Positions 25,761 to 34,551 are shown, counted from the first letter of the stretch. The stretch: DNA of 64,000 nt from Devosia sp. SD17-2 (GCF_029201565.1 NZ_CP104002.1:1505001-1569000), one strand, 5' to 3'. A program made the numbers and translations. Notes: generated by a model not told the origin, from the sequence alone.

Positions 25761-26020
25761 AGAACAGGCGTGCCGCCGGGAGCGCCTTTATCATCCTCGG
25801 AATGCACGGCGTTCCATCCGATTATCCACCGGGATTGCCGACGACATCCATGGGCTTCATCAGCAGGTGCCGCGACTATGACAAGAACCTCGCTGCTGCT
25901 TGCGGACGTTTTGGAACCTACTAAGGAAGCGCAGATTTTCCACCCACCCCTCTGCAGCTTTCCCTGACCATCAGGCGGAGCGTCCGCTCTTGGGACCTCG
26001 GCTCCGGCGCATGAACGGCT

Positions 26021-26042
26021 GAAATGGTGAAGGGTTTGGGAT
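26021..26042 (+). repeat. Left inverted repeat of the recombinase/IS91 unit
   Basis: 22 bp, perfect inverse of 28565-28586. It lies in the 420-base gap (25761-26180) after the exported-protein gene; the first 260 bases of that gap show no gene I can support. Confidence 0.85.
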
Positions 26043-26180
26043 CGGCAGGTCTCGACCCCTTGCACTAACCCGCTTCGCGGGAGGGGTGCGCGCGGGTGGT
26101 TCAGCGTCATCGTTTTAGGTCTTTGAGCGGCTGAGGTCGCAGTCGGACCATGGAGTTTCTTTCAACGAGAGGAACTTCCT

Positions 26181-27086
26181 ATGGTTATGTCATCGACCGA
26201 TGCTCCCACTACGCCGCTCCGGCAACGCATGCAGCAGGACATGCTGATGCGCGGCCTGGGCGTCCACACCCGGCACGATTATGTGCGTCACGTCCGGCGC
26301 TTTGCCGCCTTTCTGGGGAAGAGCCCTGACGCGGCCACGCCCGATGATATCCGCCGTTACCAGCTCCACCAGCATGAGAACGGCGTCAGCCCCTCGACGA
26401 TCAATGGCGCGGTCTCGGCGCTGCGCTTCCTGTTCGATGTGACGCTGAAGCGGCGGGAGCTGTCGCGGGCCCTGGTGATCACCCGGTATCAGCGCCAGCT
26501 GCCTGATGTGCTCAGCATCCAGGAAGCGGCCCGGCTGCTCGAGGCGGCGCCAGGCATCAAGTATAAAGCCGCACTCGGGGTCGCCTATGGCGCCGGGCTG
26601 CGCGTCTCCGAAGTGGCCCATCTCAAGGTCGACGACATCGACAGCGCCCGCATGCTGATCCGGATCGAACAGGGCAAAGGGCGCAAGGATCGCAACGCCA
26701 TGCTCTCGCCCCAGCTGCTGGAGCTGCTGCGCCTGTGGTGGCGCGAGGGTAAGCAACGGGGCGTGATGCTGCCCCATGGCTGGTTGTTTCCGGGTCGCTC
26801 CCCAACCGATCCGATCTCGTCGCGGCAATTGCATCGCGCGGTGCAGGAGGCGGCCGAGGTCGCCGGCATCCGCAAGCGGGTCAGCCCGCATACCTTGCGG
26901 CACAGCTTTGCCACCCATCTGCTTGAGCAGGATGTCGATATCCGGGTCATCCAGGTGCTGCTCGGGCATTCCAAGCTCGAGACGACCGCACTTTACACCA
27001 AGGTCTCGACCCGCACGATCCAGGCGGTCGCCAGTCCTTTGGACCGTCTGATGGCCCTGATGGAGGACAAGCCTCCACCCGCCTGA
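26181..27086 (+). CDS. Tyrosine recombinase, IS91-associated
   Basis: A 301-residue phage-type integrase. An N-terminal SAM-like core-binding domain (residues 10-95) precedes the catalytic domain with the expected residues: Arg in YGAGLRVSEVAHL, the HxxR box in PHTLRHSFATHL, the third His in LLGHSKLETTALY, and the nucleophile Tyr in that same segment. All four are intact. A ribosome site GAGAGGA precedes the ATG. The next gene, an IS91 transposase, starts 4 bp after the stop, a pairing known for a subgroup of IS91 elements. Confidence 0.92.
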   Translation: MVMSSTDAPTTPLRQRMQQDMLMRGLGVHTRHDYVRHVRRFAAFLGKSPDAATPDDIRRYQLHQHENGVSPSTINGAVSALRFLFDVTLKRRELSRALVITRYQRQLPDVLSIQEAARLLEAAPGIKYKAALGVAYGAGLRVSEVAHLKVDDIDSARMLIRIEQGKGRKDRNAMLSPQLLELLRLWWREGKQRGVMLPHGWLFPGRSPTDPISSRQLHRAVQEAAEVAGIRKRVSPHTLRHSFATHLLEQDVDIRVIQVLLGHSKLETTALYTKVSTRTIQAVASPLDRLMALMEDKPPPA

Positions 27087-27090
27087 GCCA

Positions 27091-28293
27091 GTGCGCGCCA
27101 CCATTGAGGTCGCCGATATCTTCCGTGCCGCCGGCCCTGCCTATCGCGCGGCCCATGCCGGGCATCTGAGCCTTACTCAACTCAAGGTCATGTCGGCGAT
27201 CGAGACCTGCCGCACCGCGGCTCTGGGCGGTCACGTCGAAGCCTGTTCCGACTGCGGACATCGGCGGATCGCCTACAACTCCTGTCGCAACCGGCATTGT
27301 CCCCGGTGCCAGGGCGCAGCGGCACGCGCCTGGCTCCAAGCCCAGCAGGCCAATCTCCTGCCGGTGGGCTACTTCCACCTCGTCTTCACGCTCCCAACCG
27401 AGATCGCCGACATTGCCTTCCACAACAAGGCTCTGGTCTACGACCTGCTGTTCAAGGCAGCGTCCGAGACGATGCTCACCATCGCGGCAGATCCAAAACA
27501 CCTGGGCGCCCGCATCGGCATCACCGCCGTGCTCCACACCTGGGGCTCGGCCATGACCCACCATCCCCATATCCACATGATCGTGCCCGGTGGTGGGATC
27601 GCACCGGATGGTCGGTGGATCTCATCGCGACCAGCCTTTCTGCTGCCGGTCAGGGTTCTGGGTGCGCTGTTCCGAAGATTGTTCCTCACCCGGCTGCTCG
27701 AACTCCATGGTGCCGGAAAGCTCGACTTCTTCGGACAGATGGCAGGGCTCCGAGACCGTCGGGCCTTCATCCGTCACCTCGCACCGGTCCGAAGAAAACG
27801 CTGGGTGGTCTATGCCAAAGCGCCCTTTGCCGGGCCTGAGGCGGTGCTCGCCTATCTCTCGCGCTACACCCACCGGGTCGCCATCTCGAACAGCCGCCTC
27901 ATCGCCTTCGACGGCAATGAGGTCACCTTCCGCTACAAGAACTATCGCTGCTCCGGCGCCGAAAGGCAGCGGGTCATGACCCTTGCCGCCGACGAGTTCA
28001 TCCGCCGCTTCCTGATCCACGTCCTGCCGCGCGGCTTCCACCGCATCCGGCACTACGGCCTGCTCGCCGGCTCCGCCCGCAAAGACTGCCTCGCTCAGGT
28101 CCGCGACATGCTGGGGGTGGCGCCGGCGTCGGACGAACCGCCGGCCCCCGAGACCGCCCCAGACCCGCGCCCGCCTTGCCCCTGCTGCGGCGGCACCATG
28201 GTGATCATCGAGACCTTCGCTGCATGGTGCCAGCCGCGGGCCCCGCCGACCGCGAGACAACCAGTCCGGGAGACCCTTCATGACCCGGCATGA
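27091..28293 (+). CDS. IS91-family HUH transposase
   Basis: A 400-residue rolling-circle transposase. The zinc-binding N-terminus (ACSDCGHRRIAYNSCRNRHCPRC) is followed by the HUH motif in HPHIHMIVPGGGI and the paired catalytic tyrosines in YLSRYTHRVAIS, four residues apart. A second Cys cluster (CPCCGG) lies near the C-terminus. The start is GTG at 27091, four bases after the recombinase stop. Full length and intact, so it could still move. Confidence 0.93.
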   Translation: MRATIEVADIFRAAGPAYRAAHAGHLSLTQLKVMSAIETCRTAALGGHVEACSDCGHRRIAYNSCRNRHCPRCQGAAARAWLQAQQANLLPVGYFHLVFTLPTEIADIAFHNKALVYDLLFKAASETMLTIAADPKHLGARIGITAVLHTWGSAMTHHPHIHMIVPGGGIAPDGRWISSRPAFLLPVRVLGALFRRLFLTRLLELHGAGKLDFFGQMAGLRDRRAFIRHLAPVRRKRWVVYAKAPFAGPEAVLAYLSRYTHRVAISNSRLIAFDGNEVTFRYKNYRCSGAERQRVMTLAADEFIRRFLIHVLPRGFHRIRHYGLLAGSARKDCLAQVRDMLGVAPASDEPPAPETAPDPRPPCPCCGGTMVIIETFAAWCQPRAPPTARQPVRETLHDPA

Positions 28294-28564
28294 TCCGCTC
28301 GATCAATCGGTCCCGCCACGTCGCGGGCCGACAGGATGGTTCGTGCCAGGCGCTCCAGCGACCATCGTCCTGCACGCCAATCTCATCAACTCCGTCGTCG
28401 CTGAGCCTCAAATGCTGCCCGGACGACGTCCACCTGGCAAACTCGCCACGCCATATGCCGCAGTTTGCGGCCGGCACTTGACCGGGCCAAATCCGAAAAC
28501 CCCATAGCGCAGCGTGTGCGGACCGCGGGTTCCTGCATGGGGTGGCTTTGCGACGCCAAACGGC

Positions 28565-28586
28565 ATCCCAAACCCTTCACCATTTC
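28565..28586 (-). repeat. Right inverted repeat of the recombinase/IS91 unit
   Basis: Perfect complement of the 26021-26042 repeat. It lies 270 bases after the transposase stop; the bases 28294-28564 hold no supported gene and probably contain the origin or terminus end of the element. Confidence 0.85.
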
Positions 28587-28632
28587 TGCCATTTGGGCTG
28601 TCGCATCTAAGTACTGAAAGCTGCCAAGGCAC

Positions 28633-28698
28633 TCCACGAAACGTGGAATGTCCACATCTTGACACTGGCCCATAAATCCATAATCCTCGATATATGGA
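28633..28698 (+). promoter_or_regulatory. arsR promoter with two operator-like palindromes
   Basis: TTGACA at 28659-28664 and TAATCC at 28681-28686 give a 16-bp-spaced promoter. Upstream is the palindrome TCCACG-AAA-CGTGGA (28633-28647). TCCATA (28677-28682) and TATGGA (28693-28698) form a second inverted repeat that covers the -10 region and the arsR start codon. ArsR proteins repress their own operon by binding such symmetric sites. With this promoter the transcript would begin almost at the ATG, so arsR may be translated leaderless. Confidence 0.55.
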
Positions 28699-29056
28699 AT
28701 CAAATTACGCTATCGAAATCTTCGCTGCGCTTTCGCAACCGACACGCCTCGAAACGTTCCGTCTCCTTATTGAGCACGAGCCGGCGGGGCTTCCGGCCGG
28801 CGAGATCGCGCGCCGCCTGGAGGTACCGCAGAACACGATGTCCTCGCACCTGGCGATCCTTGCGCGCGCCGGGCTGGTCGAGTCGGAGCGTCACAGCCGC
28901 TCCATCATCTATCGCGCCGTCCTCGACCGCGTCCGCGAACTCACCAGCTTCCTGGTCCAGGACTGCTGCGGTGGTCGTCCGGAACTGTGTGAGCCGCTCG
29001 TCGCCGAATTCACCCTATGCTGCACCACCCCTTCGGAGGGAAAGAATGCCTGCTGA
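28694..29056 (+). CDS. arsR: ArsR/SmtB-family arsenic-responsive repressor
   Basis: A 120-residue winged-helix repressor. The DNA-binding helix is EIARRLEVPQNTMSSHLAIL. There is no Cys in that helix, unlike the classic ELCVCD ArsR; instead Cys91-Cys92 (DCCGG), Cys99 and Cys109-Cys110 lie in the C-terminal part, a layout seen in other ArsR types that sense arsenite there. The start at 28694 is inside an inverted repeat, with no ribosome site upstream. The stop overlaps the next gene by 11 bp. It controls the whole ars operon. Confidence 0.92.
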   Translation: MESNYAIEIFAALSQPTRLETFRLLIEHEPAGLPAGEIARRLEVPQNTMSSHLAILARAGLVESERHSRSIIYRAVLDRVRELTSFLVQDCCGGRPELCEPLVAEFTLCCTTPSEGKNAC

Positions 29057-29576
29057 TCGCGTCTACAACCTCCTGTTCCTCTGCACCGGAAACTCGGCTC
29101 GATCGATCCTAGGGGAAGCCCTGATCAACCATGTGGGTGGTGATCGCTTCCGCGGGTTTTCGGCCGGCTCGACGCCCAAGGGTGCGGTGCATCCCCTGAC
29201 CCTGCAGACGCTGCGCAAGGCGGGAATCTCCACCGACGGCCTGCGCTCGAAGGCATGGGACGAGTTCGCGACGCCTGACGCGCCGAAGATGGACTTCGTC
29301 TTTACCGTCTGTGACAACGCCGCCGGCGAAGCCTGCCCGGTCTGGCCGGGACATCCGGTGACGGCGCACTGGGGCATCGAGGACCCCGCCGCAGTCGAGG
29401 GCCCCGACTTCAAGAAGGAGGCTGCGTTCGACGACGCCTTGCGCTACCTGCGCAACCGCATCGCGGCCTTCATGAACCTGCCGCTGGCGACCATCGATCG
29501 GATGTCGCTCACCTCCAGGCTGCAAGGCATTGGCGCCATGGATGGCTCCACCGGATCGGACAAAGGGGCGGCCTGA
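29046..29576 (+). CDS. arsC: Arsenate reductase, low-molecular-weight phosphatase type
   Basis: A 176-residue ArsC of the LMW protein tyrosine phosphatase fold. The catalytic CX5R loop is Cys13 to Arg19 in FLCTGNSARS. The redox cysteine pair expected in the thioredoxin-coupled class may be provided by FTVCDNAAGEACP. It reduces arsenate to arsenite in the cytoplasm, the form exported by Acr3. The start at 29046 lies inside the arsR tail and follows GGAGGGAAAG; a longer upstream frame is only antisense to the arsR start region. Confidence 0.92.
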   Translation: MPADRVYNLLFLCTGNSARSILGEALINHVGGDRFRGFSAGSTPKGAVHPLTLQTLRKAGISTDGLRSKAWDEFATPDAPKMDFVFTVCDNAAGEACPVWPGHPVTAHWGIEDPAAVEGPDFKKEAAFDDALRYLRNRIAAFMNLPLATIDRMSLTSRLQGIGAMDGSTGSDKGAA

Positions 29577-29980
29577 TGCTTGAATACAAGGTTCACGCAA
29601 GGCGGGTCGACGCCAATGGCAGCCTCGCCACCTGCAAGGAGGCGGAATTGGTTATCGACACCGCCCTTGCGGGACGCCCGGACGCCTTCAATCCGGCCGA
29701 GTTGTTTCTCGCCTCGATAGCCGCCTGCATGCTCAAGGGCATCGAGCGGGTCAGCCCGATGCTGAAGTTCGAGCTTCGCGGGGTGGAGGTGAGCCTTGAG
29801 GCCAAGCGCCAGGATGCTCCGCCGCGCATCATCTCGGTCGATTACGTCCTGACGGTCGACAGTGACGAGTCCGACCAGAGGCTGGAACTGCTGCACACGA
29901 ACGTACGCAAATACGGCACCATCTTCAACACCGTCGCCGAGTCTGCCGGTCTCAACGGCAAGCTGATCCGAAAGACCTGA
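29576..29980 (+). CDS. OsmC-family protein within ars operon
   Basis: A 134-residue OsmC/Ohr-fold protein (PAELFLASIAACMLKGIERV with one conserved Cys). OsmC and Ohr use two cysteines to reduce organic hydroperoxides; only one Cys is obvious here, so peroxidase activity is uncertain. Its start overlaps the arsC stop as TGATG and the acr3 gene follows 4 bp after its stop, so it is a full member of the operon. A role in oxidative stress during arsenite exposure is a guess. Confidence 0.85.
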   Translation: MLEYKVHARRVDANGSLATCKEAELVIDTALAGRPDAFNPAELFLASIAACMLKGIERVSPMLKFELRGVEVSLEAKRQDAPPRIISVDYVLTVDSDESDQRLELLHTNVRKYGTIFNTVAESAGLNGKLIRKT

Positions 29981-29984
29981 CCCC

Positions 29985-31046
29985 GTGTCCATCTTCGAAC
30001 GCTACCTGACCCTTTGGGTCGCCATCTGCATCATTGTCGGGGTCGCCGCCGGCCATTTCCTGCCTTCGTTCTTCGAGGGCTTGGCCGCTCTCGAATATGC
30101 GCGGGTCAACCTGCCGATGGCGGTCCTGATCTGGCTGATGATCATCCCCATGCTGGTGCGCATCGACTTCATGTCGCTGCGCCAGGTCGGCGCCTACTGG
30201 CGCGGTATCGGCGTCACCCTGTTCATCAACTGGGCCATCAAACCGTTCTCCATGGCATTGTTGGGCTGGCTTTTCATCGGCTGGCTGTTCCGCCCGCTGC
30301 TGCCGGAAACGCAGATCGACAGCTACATAGCCGGCCTTATCATCCTTGCCGCTGCACCCTGTACCGCCATGGTATTCGTGTGGTCCAACCTGACCCGGGG
30401 CGAGCCGCACTTCACCCTGTCGCAGGTGGCGCTGAACGACGCCATCATGGTGATAGCCTTCGCCCCCATCGTCGGCCTGCTGCTCGGTCTCTCCGCTATC
30501 ACCGTCCCCTGGGACACGCTGCTGCTCTCGGTCGGGCTTTATATCGTCGTGCCGGTGATCGCCGCACAGCTCTACCGCCGCTGGCTGCTGGCCAACGGCG
30601 GGATCGACAAGATGAACCGGGCGCTTGCAGTCCTGCAGCCGATCTCCATTGCCTCATTGCTGCTGACCCTCGTCATGCTCTTCGGCTTCCAGGGCGAACA
30701 GATCATCGCCCAGCCCACGGTCATCCTGCTGCTGGCGGTGCCGATCCTGATCCAGGTCTACTTCAACTCCGGCCTCGCCTACCTGCTGAACCGGGTGTCG
30801 GGGGAGCAGCACTGCGTTGCGGGACCGTCCGCCCTGATCGGTGCCTCGAACTTCTTCGAGCTGGCAGTTGCCGCCGCCATCAGCCTGTTCGGCTTCAATT
30901 CCGGCGCAGCGCTTGCCACCGTTGTCGGCGTGCTGGTGGAAGTGCCGGTGATGCTCTCGGTGGTCTGGATCGTGAACCGCACCAAGGGCTGGTACGAACG
31001 CGGTGCAGCCGTCAGCCGCAACACCGAAGCGAGGGCCGCCGAATGA
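29985..31046 (+). CDS. acr3: Acr3-type arsenite efflux permease
   Basis: Integral membrane protein of 353 residues with about ten membrane segments. It has Acr3 hallmarks: the conserved Cys near 126 in LAAAPCTAMVFVWSNL and the helix-break region GASNFFELAVAAA. It expels arsenite across the inner membrane using the proton gradient. Start codon is GTG at 29985. It is unrelated to the ArsB family. The stop overlaps the next arsC gene as ATGA. Confidence 0.95.
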   Translation: MSIFERYLTLWVAICIIVGVAAGHFLPSFFEGLAALEYARVNLPMAVLIWLMIIPMLVRIDFMSLRQVGAYWRGIGVTLFINWAIKPFSMALLGWLFIGWLFRPLLPETQIDSYIAGLIILAAAPCTAMVFVWSNLTRGEPHFTLSQVALNDAIMVIAFAPIVGLLLGLSAITVPWDTLLLSVGLYIVVPVIAAQLYRRWLLANGGIDKMNRALAVLQPISIASLLLTLVMLFGFQGEQIIAQPTVILLLAVPILIQVYFNSGLAYLLNRVSGEQHCVAGPSALIGASNFFELAVAAAISLFGFNSGAALATVVGVLVEVPVMLSVVWIVNRTKGWYERGAAVSRNTEARAAE

Positions 31047-31465
31047 GCGTCACCATCTATCACAACCCCGACTGCGGCACGTCTCGCAACACCTTGGCGA
31101 TGATCCGCCAGAGCGGCGTCGAGCCCGCGGTGATCGAATACCTCAAGACCCCGCCCGACCGGGCCACCGTCACCCGGCTGATCCGCGATGCCGGGCTCAC
31201 TGTGCGCGAGGCGCTTCGAAAGAAGGATACACCCTTCGATGAACTCGGATTGGCTGACCCCACCAGGACCGACGATGATTTGCTCGACGCGATCGCGGAA
31301 CACCCAATCCTGCTCAACCGTCCCTTTGTGGTGACCCCGAGAGGCACGCGCCTATGCCGCCCCTCCGAGGTCGTGCTCGACATCCTCGAAAACCCTGAGA
31401 TCGGCCCGTTCACCAAAGAGGACGGCGAGGTCATCATCAATGCAGAAGGGAGCCGGCTTGTCTGA
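31043..31465 (+). CDS. arsC: Arsenate reductase, glutaredoxin-coupled ArsC/Spx type
   Basis: A 140-residue ArsC of the thioredoxin-fold group, unrelated to the LMW-type enzyme earlier in the operon. It has [13 protein letters not shown] with the catalytic Cys11 and the later [17 protein letters not shown] that carries the arsenate-binding arginines. It reduces arsenate with glutathione and glutaredoxin. The start is the ATG overlapping the acr3 stop; the same frame upstream is only a shadow of acr3. Two kinds of arsenate reductase in one operon is a notable redundancy. Confidence 0.93.
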   Translation: MSVTIYHNPDCGTSRNTLAMIRQSGVEPAVIEYLKTPPDRATVTRLIRDAGLTVREALRKKDTPFDELGLADPTRTDDDLLDAIAEHPILLNRPFVVTPRGTRLCRPSEVVLDILENPEIGPFTKEDGEVIINAEGSRLV

Positions 31466-32165
31466 TCTACCCAACGTCGTACCGGCCGCTCTCGAAGTTC
31501 CAGATTTCTCTCGTCTCAATGCTCCGAACCTGCAGCACAAGCCACGCATCCTGATGCTCTACGGCTCGCTGCGGGAGCGCTCCTATTCCCGGTTCCTGAC
31601 CCTTGAAGGGCAGCGGCTGCTCGAAGCGTTCGGCGCCGAGGTCCGGGTCTTTCACGCTAACGGCTTGCCGCTGCCGAACGACGCACCGGACACTCACCCC
31701 AACGTGCAGGAACTGCGTGAGGCCATGCTGTGGTCGGAGGGGCAGGTCTGGACGTCGCCCGAGCGACACGGTGCCATGAGCGCAGTGATGAAGGCGCAGA
31801 TCGACTGGATACCGCTACCGGGAGGCGCCATCCGCCCCACGCAAGGTAGAACCTTGGCAGTCATGCAGGTGTCGGGCGGGTCCCAGTCCTTCAACGCCGT
31901 GAACCAGATGCGTATCCTGGGCCGGTGGATGCGGATGGTCACCATCCCGAACCAGTCGTCGGTGGCCAAGGCCTTCCAGGAGTTCGACGACGACGGACGC
32001 ATGAGACCGTCGTCGTATTACGACAGGGTTGTCGACGTCATGGAAGAGCTGGTGAAGGTCACGCTGATCAATCGCGGCGTTTCCGGCTACCTGACCTCCC
32101 GCTACAGCGAGCGTAAAGAAACGGCAGCTAAACTTGAGGAGCGGGTCGGCATTAAGTCGATCTAA
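31440..32165 (+). CDS. arsH: ArsH NADPH-dependent FMN oxidoreductase
   Basis: A 241-residue flavodoxin-fold protein with the ArsH signature: [15 protein letters not shown] for FMN phosphate, then [15 protein letters not shown] and [17 protein letters not shown]. ArsH oxidises trivalent organoarsenicals and acts as a quinone or azo reductase. It overlaps arsC by 26 bp from the ATG at 31440; a TTG at 31458 with AAGGGAG upstream is an equally good start. It is the last gene of the ars operon and no clear terminator follows. Confidence 0.92.
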   Translation: MQKGAGLSDLPNVVPAALEVPDFSRLNAPNLQHKPRILMLYGSLRERSYSRFLTLEGQRLLEAFGAEVRVFHANGLPLPNDAPDTHPNVQELREAMLWSEGQVWTSPERHGAMSAVMKAQIDWIPLPGGAIRPTQGRTLAVMQVSGGSQSFNAVNQMRILGRWMRMVTIPNQSSVAKAFQEFDDDGRMRPSSYYDRVVDVMEELVKVTLINRGVSGYLTSRYSERKETAAKLEERVGIKSI

Positions 32166-32238
32166 AACGCAGGTTGGCTCCAGAATTCGTCGATACGAGA
32201 CGTCAGTTTTCGTAATGCGGACATTCCAAAGCAGCCTG

Positions 32239-32448
32239 TCAGCCGTAGAAGACGCCCAACCCGTCAACAGGAAGCAGGCCGTCGATAAGGTATTCGACCT
32301 CGGGCGCCTCCGGCTCCTGACCGGGCAGGATGAACTGGAACTTCTTCGCCTGTGGCGGTGGAGGTGATGCCGAAGGAGCAAACGGCTGGATGAGGAGTTT
32401 ATCCGTCTGTTCAGCGGCCATGGCGCGGATAAGGTCCAAATCAAGCAT
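32239..32448 (-). pseudogene. N-terminal remnant of mobile-element AAA ATPase (RepA-like helicase)
   Basis: About 69 residues ending in VEYLIDGLLPVDGLGVFYG, immediately followed by a stop. In RepA-like AAA ATPases of integrative elements this is exactly the sequence before the Walker A loop (GxxGSGKT), so the gene is cut at its nucleotide-binding site. Its start overlaps the end of the preceding Toprim remnant by 8 bp, as expected of an intact pair. What follows toward arsH is unrelated, so the break marks a recombination junction. Confidence 0.6.
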
Positions 32449-32719
32449 CGAAATCCTCCGTCACTGCAGAAGTGAGGGACAGCAGGAGGTCTGCAAAATC
32501 CCAGCCGGGTGTTTTAGGCACACGGACGTCAACGGCCGCGTCGCTCCCAACCCAATTTTCTGAGCAGCTCCGAGCAGCCCTCTGACCGGCCCCTTCGCCC
32601 CCATCTTTTTCGGCATCATTGTCAGCACAAATTGTAAGTTTCGTGACCCCAGCAATTGGCCGGAGGGCGGACATCCCGGCCGTGTTCACAAGGGCCCAAG
32701 CGCCCGTTGCGGGAAACAG
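32441..32719 (-). pseudogene. C-terminal remnant of a Toprim primase
   Basis: On the minus strand the frame reads FPATGAWALVNTAGMSALRP, then KLTICADNDAEKDGGEGAGQ and GWDFADLLLSL. This matches the Toprim domain tail of primase-like proteins of plasmids, phages and integrative elements (the acidic DND is the second metal site). The frame is open right up to the left end of the ISL3 element at about 32719, so the insertion removed the N-terminal part. The other side of ISL3 does not continue it. Confidence 0.6.
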
Positions 32720-34445
32720 GTGTTGATTGCCACTGAGAAGTGACCCTTTGGGATATTTCCATCGAGATTTGGCTCTGACTCACATTTGCTGCTGTTGCGG
32801 CCAAGGTTCGTGCTGGTTCGTAGGAGGATCAGCAGATGCAGCATGGTTTTCAGCGCGCGAGCCTCGCGCCGAGTGGTTTTGCAGTAGATGCGGTGCAGGT
32901 GGTGGCGGACAGGGTGCAAATCCTGCTGCGATCTCGCCGACCGTGGGGAATCTGTCCTAGCTGCGGGAGCCGTAGCCGGCGTGTGCAAAGCCGCTATAGG
33001 CGCAGGCCAGCAGATTTGCCGCTCGGTGGACGACGGGTTGAGCTTTCGATCCTCACGCGTCGTTTCTGGTGTGATGGTGTTCTTTGCGGCCGTCGCATCT
33101 TTTGCGAGCGGTTTGATGACAGCGTCTTGGCCCGGTATAGCCGGCGCACGCAGCGGCTCGAGACCATCGTGCACCATCTCGGTCTGGCTTTAGGCGGCAG
33201 GCCCGCGGCCAGTTTCGCGGATCGTCTCATGATACCGGTCAGCAAAGACACACTGCTACGCGTCGTTCGCCGGCGGGTCACGGCCCATGATGACACGCTG
33301 ACGGTGATTGGAATCGACGACTTCGCTTTCCGGCGCGGGCAAACCTATGGGACGATTGTGTGCGACCTTGAACGTCGCAGGCCGGTCGTCTTGCTGCCAG
33401 ATCGCGCGTTGAATACCTCCCGCGCCTGGTTGGCGGAGCATCCAACCATATCAGTCGTCGCCCGAGATCGCGGGGGTGGCTACGGCGAGGCGATTGCCAG
33501 GGGCTTGCCGAATGCCGAACAGGTCGCTGACCGCTGGCACTTAATGGAAAACTCAAGCCGTGCCTTCCTCGACGCCGTCGGTAAATCCATGCGTCAGATC
33601 AGACAGGCGGTAGGCAGCAATATCGTCGACCCCAAGCTGCTGACCTATGCCGAGCGGCTGCAATATGAAGGTTATCTGCGCCGGCAGGAGACTAATGAGG
33701 CGATCAAAGAGCTGTCGAAGAAGGGAACCTCGATCCGACAGATTGTCCGCCAGACAGGCCATAGCCGGAAGGTCGTGCGCGACGTCCTGCGTGGCCAAAG
33801 GTTCGACGTGTTCCGCACAAGGCCAAGTTCGCTGGATAGCTGGCTCCCGTGGCTAAATACCCGTTGGGACGAAGGTGCCCGCAATGCTTCGGCGCTTTGG
33901 CGCGAAATGCTGGTGCAGGGCTTTCCAGGGCAACGCGGTGTCGTCTCACAATGGGCGCAACGCCGGCGTCTTGCTGAAAAGGCAAATCAAAGCGGGTTGG
34001 CACGAACACCGTCGGCGCGCGTCATCGCTAGGCTGTTGACCACAGCGCGGGACGATCTCGCAAAGTCTGAAGCGATCTTGGTCGCTGCGATCGAAGTGAA
34101 TGTGCCCGAGCTGGTGGTGGCCCGCACCACTATCGGCGAGTTCCAGTCCATGTCCGATCCAAAACAGCAACCAAGCTGGAAGACTGGTTGCAGGCGGCAA
34201 AACTCAGCCTGGTGACCTCATTTGCCAATGGTGTCGAAAGGGACTTGGCGGCTGTTAGAAACGCCATCATCTCCCCATGGTCCAACGGGCAGACCGAAGG
34301 ACAGATCACGCGCCTGAAGCTCGTGAAACGGCAAATGTATGGGCGCGCAAAGCTAGATTTGCTGCAGGCGAGATTGATCGGGGCCCGATAGCCAAAGCCT
34401 CAGCAAAAGTGCGCCAGAGCCACTTCTCGGCGGAAATCAACAGCC
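32719..34445 (+). mobile_element. ISL3-family insertion sequence, probably inactive
   Basis: Imperfect terminal inverted repeats share TGTTGATT, six variable bases and GAGAAGTG (left about 32719-32745; right about 34416-34445, reversed). The transposase between them has a frameshift. No 8-bp target duplication could be seen (flanks CGGGAAAC and CATCACTG differ), which suggests a deletion or rearrangement after insertion. Confidence 0.75.
32836..34391 (+). pseudogene. ISL3 transposase, frameshifted near the C-terminus
   Basis: About 518 codons in two frames. The first 440 (from ATG 32836 after AGGAGG) carry the ISL3 zinc finger (CPSCGSRSRRVQSRY), the catalytic start VIGIDDFAFRRGQTYGTIVCD and a central DRWHLMEN. 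A one-base deletion near 34155-34165 shifts the reading frame, and the true C-terminus (KLEDWLQAAKLSLVTSFANG, then SPWSNGQTEGQITRLK with the catalytic Glu) continues in another frame to 34391. Without correction the DDE triad is incomplete, so it is probably dead. Confidence 0.9.
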
Positions 34446-34503
34446 CATCACTGTCGCTACTGGTCCAAGCGGACATGAAGCAGACCCCGAAGCGGACCCC
34501 AGA

Positions 34504-34551
34504 CAAGAAAAAGCCCGGAAGGATCGGACATAAAATCCAAGCTTTCCGGGC
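34504..34551 (-). terminator. Intrinsic terminator of the tRNA gene
   Basis: Read on the minus strand, GCCCGGAA (34551-34544) and TTCCGGGC (34520-34513) form a perfect 8-bp stem, followed by TTTTTCTT. It lies 8 bases after the 3' end of the tRNA gene. Confidence 0.85.

Larger units (their letters stand above)
26021..28586 (+). mobile_element. Tyrosine recombinase + IS91-type transposase unit with 22-bp inverted repeats
   Basis: A perfect 22-bp inverted repeat bounds this 2566-bp unit: the left copy at 26021-26042 reads GAAATGGTGAAGGGTTTGGG plus AT, and the right copy at 28565-28586 is its complement. Between them lie a XerC/D-like recombinase and an IS91 HUH transposase. IS91 relatives with an upstream tyrosine recombinase gene are known, but they normally lack long terminal inverted repeats. 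No flanking target duplication was found. A small hairpin CCCGC-TTC-GCGGG (about 26069-26081) lies just inside the left end. Confidence 0.75.

Noticed and set aside
28659..29045. Long N-terminal extension of the LMW-type arsenate reductase
   Set aside because: It overlaps the arsR coding sequence in another frame and has no similarity to ArsC; the start at 29046 has a good ribosome site.
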